This document shows positions 62,580-64,000 of a stretch of 64,000 nt of DNA, piece by piece; within the stretch, counting starts at the first letter, position 1, and each line of letters begins with the position of its first letter. A program made the translations under genes and the position numbers. The DNA lies in contig NZ_LFXA01000017.1 in the NCBI RefSeq assembly GCF_001187435.1, positions 558,001 through 622,000 on the forward strand, given 5' to 3'. The notes beneath the pieces are model-generated. The model was not told where the DNA came from, did no database searches, and saw only the letters and a list, made by a program, of their open reading frames with translations. Origin of the DNA: Streptomyces caatingaensis (GTDB lineage Bacteria; Actinomycetota; Actinomycetes; Streptomycetales; Streptomycetaceae).

Positions 62580-64000
62580 GTGGAGAACCTCATCGGACTG
62601 CTCGTCCTCGTGCCCCTGGCGGGAGCGGGAGCGCTGCTGTGCGGCGGACGGAGACTGGACCGCGGCGGGCCCTGGCTGGGCACGCTGGCCGCGGCGGTCT
62701 CCTTCGCCCTCGGCGTGGTGCTCTTCGCCGACATGCTGGGCAAGGGCGGCGAGGAGCGCACCCTCGACGTGACGGTGTTCCAGTGGGTGCCGGTCGGCTC
62801 CTTCCGCGCCGACGTCGGGTTCCACCTCGACCAACTGTCCATGACCTTCGTCCTGTTGATCACGGGCGTGGGGTCGCTGATCCACCTCTACTCGATCGGC
62901 TACATGGCGCACGACGAGCGCCGGCGCCGCTTCTTCGGGTACCTCAACCTCTTCCTCGCGGCGATGCTGCTGCTCGTCCTCGCCGACAACTACCTGCTGC
63001 TGTACGTCGGGTGGGAGGGCGTCGGCCTCGCGTCGTACCTGCTCATCGGCTTCTGGCAGCACAAGCCCAGCGCGGCGACGGCGGCGAAGAAGGCGTTCCT
63101 GGTCAACCGGGTCGGGGACATGGGCATGTCGATCGCCATCATGCTGATGTTCACGACCTTCGGCACCTTCGCCTTCGGCCCCGTCCTCACGGCGGCGGAC
63201 CGCGCGGGCGAGGGGAGGCTGACGGCCATCGCGCTGCTGCTCCTGCTGGCCGCCTGCGGCAAGTCGGCCCAGGTGCCGCTGCAGAGCTGGCTCGGGGACG
63301 CGATGGAGGGCCCGACCCCGGTCTCGGCCCTCATCCACGCGGCCACCATGGTGACCGCGGGCGTCTACCTCGTCACCCGCTCCGGCGCGGTCTTCGAGGG
63401 CGCGCCGGACGCGCAGACCGCCGTCGTCACGGTGGGCGCGGTCACGCTCCTCTTCGGTGCGATCGTCGGTTGCGCGAAGGACGACATCAAGAAGGCCCTC
63501 GCCGGCTCGACGATGTCCCAGATCGGCTACATGATCCTCGCGGCCGGGCTCGGGCCCGTGGGCTACGTCTTCGCCATCATGCACCTGGTGACGCACGGCT
63601 TCTTCAAGGCGGGGCTCTTCCTGGGCGCCGGATCGGTCATGCACGGCATGAACGACGAGGTGGACATGCGCCGTTACGGCGGCCTGCGGAAGTACATGCC
63701 CGTCACCTTCGTCACCTTCGGCCTCGGCTACCTCGCCATCATCGGCTTCCCCGGCCTGTCGGGCTTCTTCTCCAAGGACAAGATCATCGAGGCGGCGTTC
63801 GCCAAGGGCGGCACCGAGGGCTGGATCCTCGGCGGCGCGGCCCTGCTCGGCGCGGCCATCACCGCGTACTACATGACGCGCGTGATGATCATGACGTTCT
63901 TCGGCGAGGAGCGCTGGCGCCCCGCCCCCTCGCCGGACGAGCCGAGCGCCGAGCCCGCCGCCGGCGACCGTGCCGGCGGGATGCCGCACCCCCACGAGTC
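62580..64000 (+). CDS. nuoL: NADH-quinone oxidoreductase subunit L (3' end outside window)
   Basis: The first 473 codons of the large antiporter-like proton-pumping subunit, normally about 620-650 residues. [18 protein letters not shown] carries the key glutamate of the first pumping unit, [37 protein letters not shown] is the near-invariant core, and [21 protein letters not shown] holds the central lysine. The GTG is preceded by GGGGAC. The window ends in a hydrophilic loop after helix 13 or so. nuoM and nuoN should follow. Confidence 0.96.
   Translation, partial: MENLIGLLVLVPLAGAGALLCGGRRLDRGGPWLGTLAAAVSFALGVVLFADMLGKGGEERTLDVTVFQWVPVGSFRADVGFHLDQLSMTFVLLITGVGSLIHLYSIGYMAHDERRRRFFGYLNLFLAAMLLLVLADNYLLLYVGWEGVGLASYLLIGFWQHKPSAATAAKKAFLVNRVGDMGMSIAIMLMFTTFGTFAFGPVLTAADRAGEGRLTAIALLLLLAACGKSAQVPLQSWLGDAMEGPTPVSALIHAATMVTAGVYLVTRSGAVFEGAPDAQTAVVTVGAVTLLFGAIVGCAKDDIKKALAGSTMSQIGYMILAAGLGPVGYVFAIMHLVTHGFFKAGLFLGAGSVMHGMNDEVDMRRYGGLRKYMPVTFVTFGLGYLAIIGFPGLSGFFSKDKIIEAAFAKGGTEGWILGGAALLGAAITAYYMTRVMIMTFFGEERWRPAPSPDEPSAEPAAGDRAGGMPHPHE

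Overview
The window is a chromosomal core segment from a high-GC actinomycete, almost certainly Streptomyces or a close relative such as Kitasatospora. The basis is the very strong third-position GC bias, frequent GTG/TTG starts, the developmental sigma factor BldN with its anti-sigma partner, a Rex-led heme operon, an archaeal-type class I lysyl-tRNA synthetase, and the futalosine menaquinone pathway next to a nuo operon. No rRNA, tRNA, CRISPR array, insertion sequence or prophage was seen. Nearly every gene is a housekeeping gene.

Layout. 0-5.4 kb: end of an epimerase gene, an acyltransferase, rsbN-bldN, a HAD phosphatase and a glutaredoxin-like protein. 5.6-11.5 kb: a Rex operator and the tightly overlapped operon rex-hemA-hemC-hemD-hemB. 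11.7-18.9 kb: a small ATP-binding regulator, argS, class I lysS, two DUF3558-type lipoproteins and rtcB. 19-20.6 kb: a short-chain dehydrogenase, a YnfA-like membrane protein and an unrecognised protein. 21-28.7 kb: hemL, a histidine phosphatase, a deacetylase-like lipoprotein and the cytochrome c maturation set resA-ccdA-resB-ccsB. 28.8-31.3 kb: an SRPBCC protein, a Tat-secreted phospholipase C and a small membrane protein. 31.4-37.4 kb: mqnL-mqnP-mqnM, a 48-residue protein gene, an Lrp regulator, mqnE, an acetyltransferase and a DUF4229 protein. 37.5-39.9 kb: a cysteine-containing leader peptide, a DAACS transporter and a TetR regulator. 40-46 kb: a cold-shock protein, mqnA (frame broken), two tandem membrane-anchored esterases, mqnC and an amidohydrolase-like remnant. 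46.4-51.2 kb: menG, a geranylgeranyl reductase, a lyase and an NlpC/P60 hydrolase. 51.8-64 kb: nuoA to nuoL, the last cut by the window end.

The genes fit one theme: building the aerobic respiratory chain. Heme comes from glutamyl-tRNA (hemA, hemL, hemB, hemC, hemD), cytochrome c is matured by the Res/Ccs proteins, menaquinone is made by Mqn and MenG proteins and probably side-chain-reduced by the geranylgeranyl reductase, and complex I reduces it. Sites matching the Rex operator pattern occur before rex-hem and nuo and at the resA start, suggesting NADH/NAD+ control of all three blocks.

The observations most worth a second look are a candidate cysteine-sensing attenuator with its own palindromic operator before the DAACS transporter (37.5-37.75 kb), a 95-nt cloverleaf palindrome at 49.96-50.05 kb, the frameshift in mqnA, the candidate Rex site at resA, and the 13-codon overlapping upstream ORF kept in both copies of the esterase duplication.
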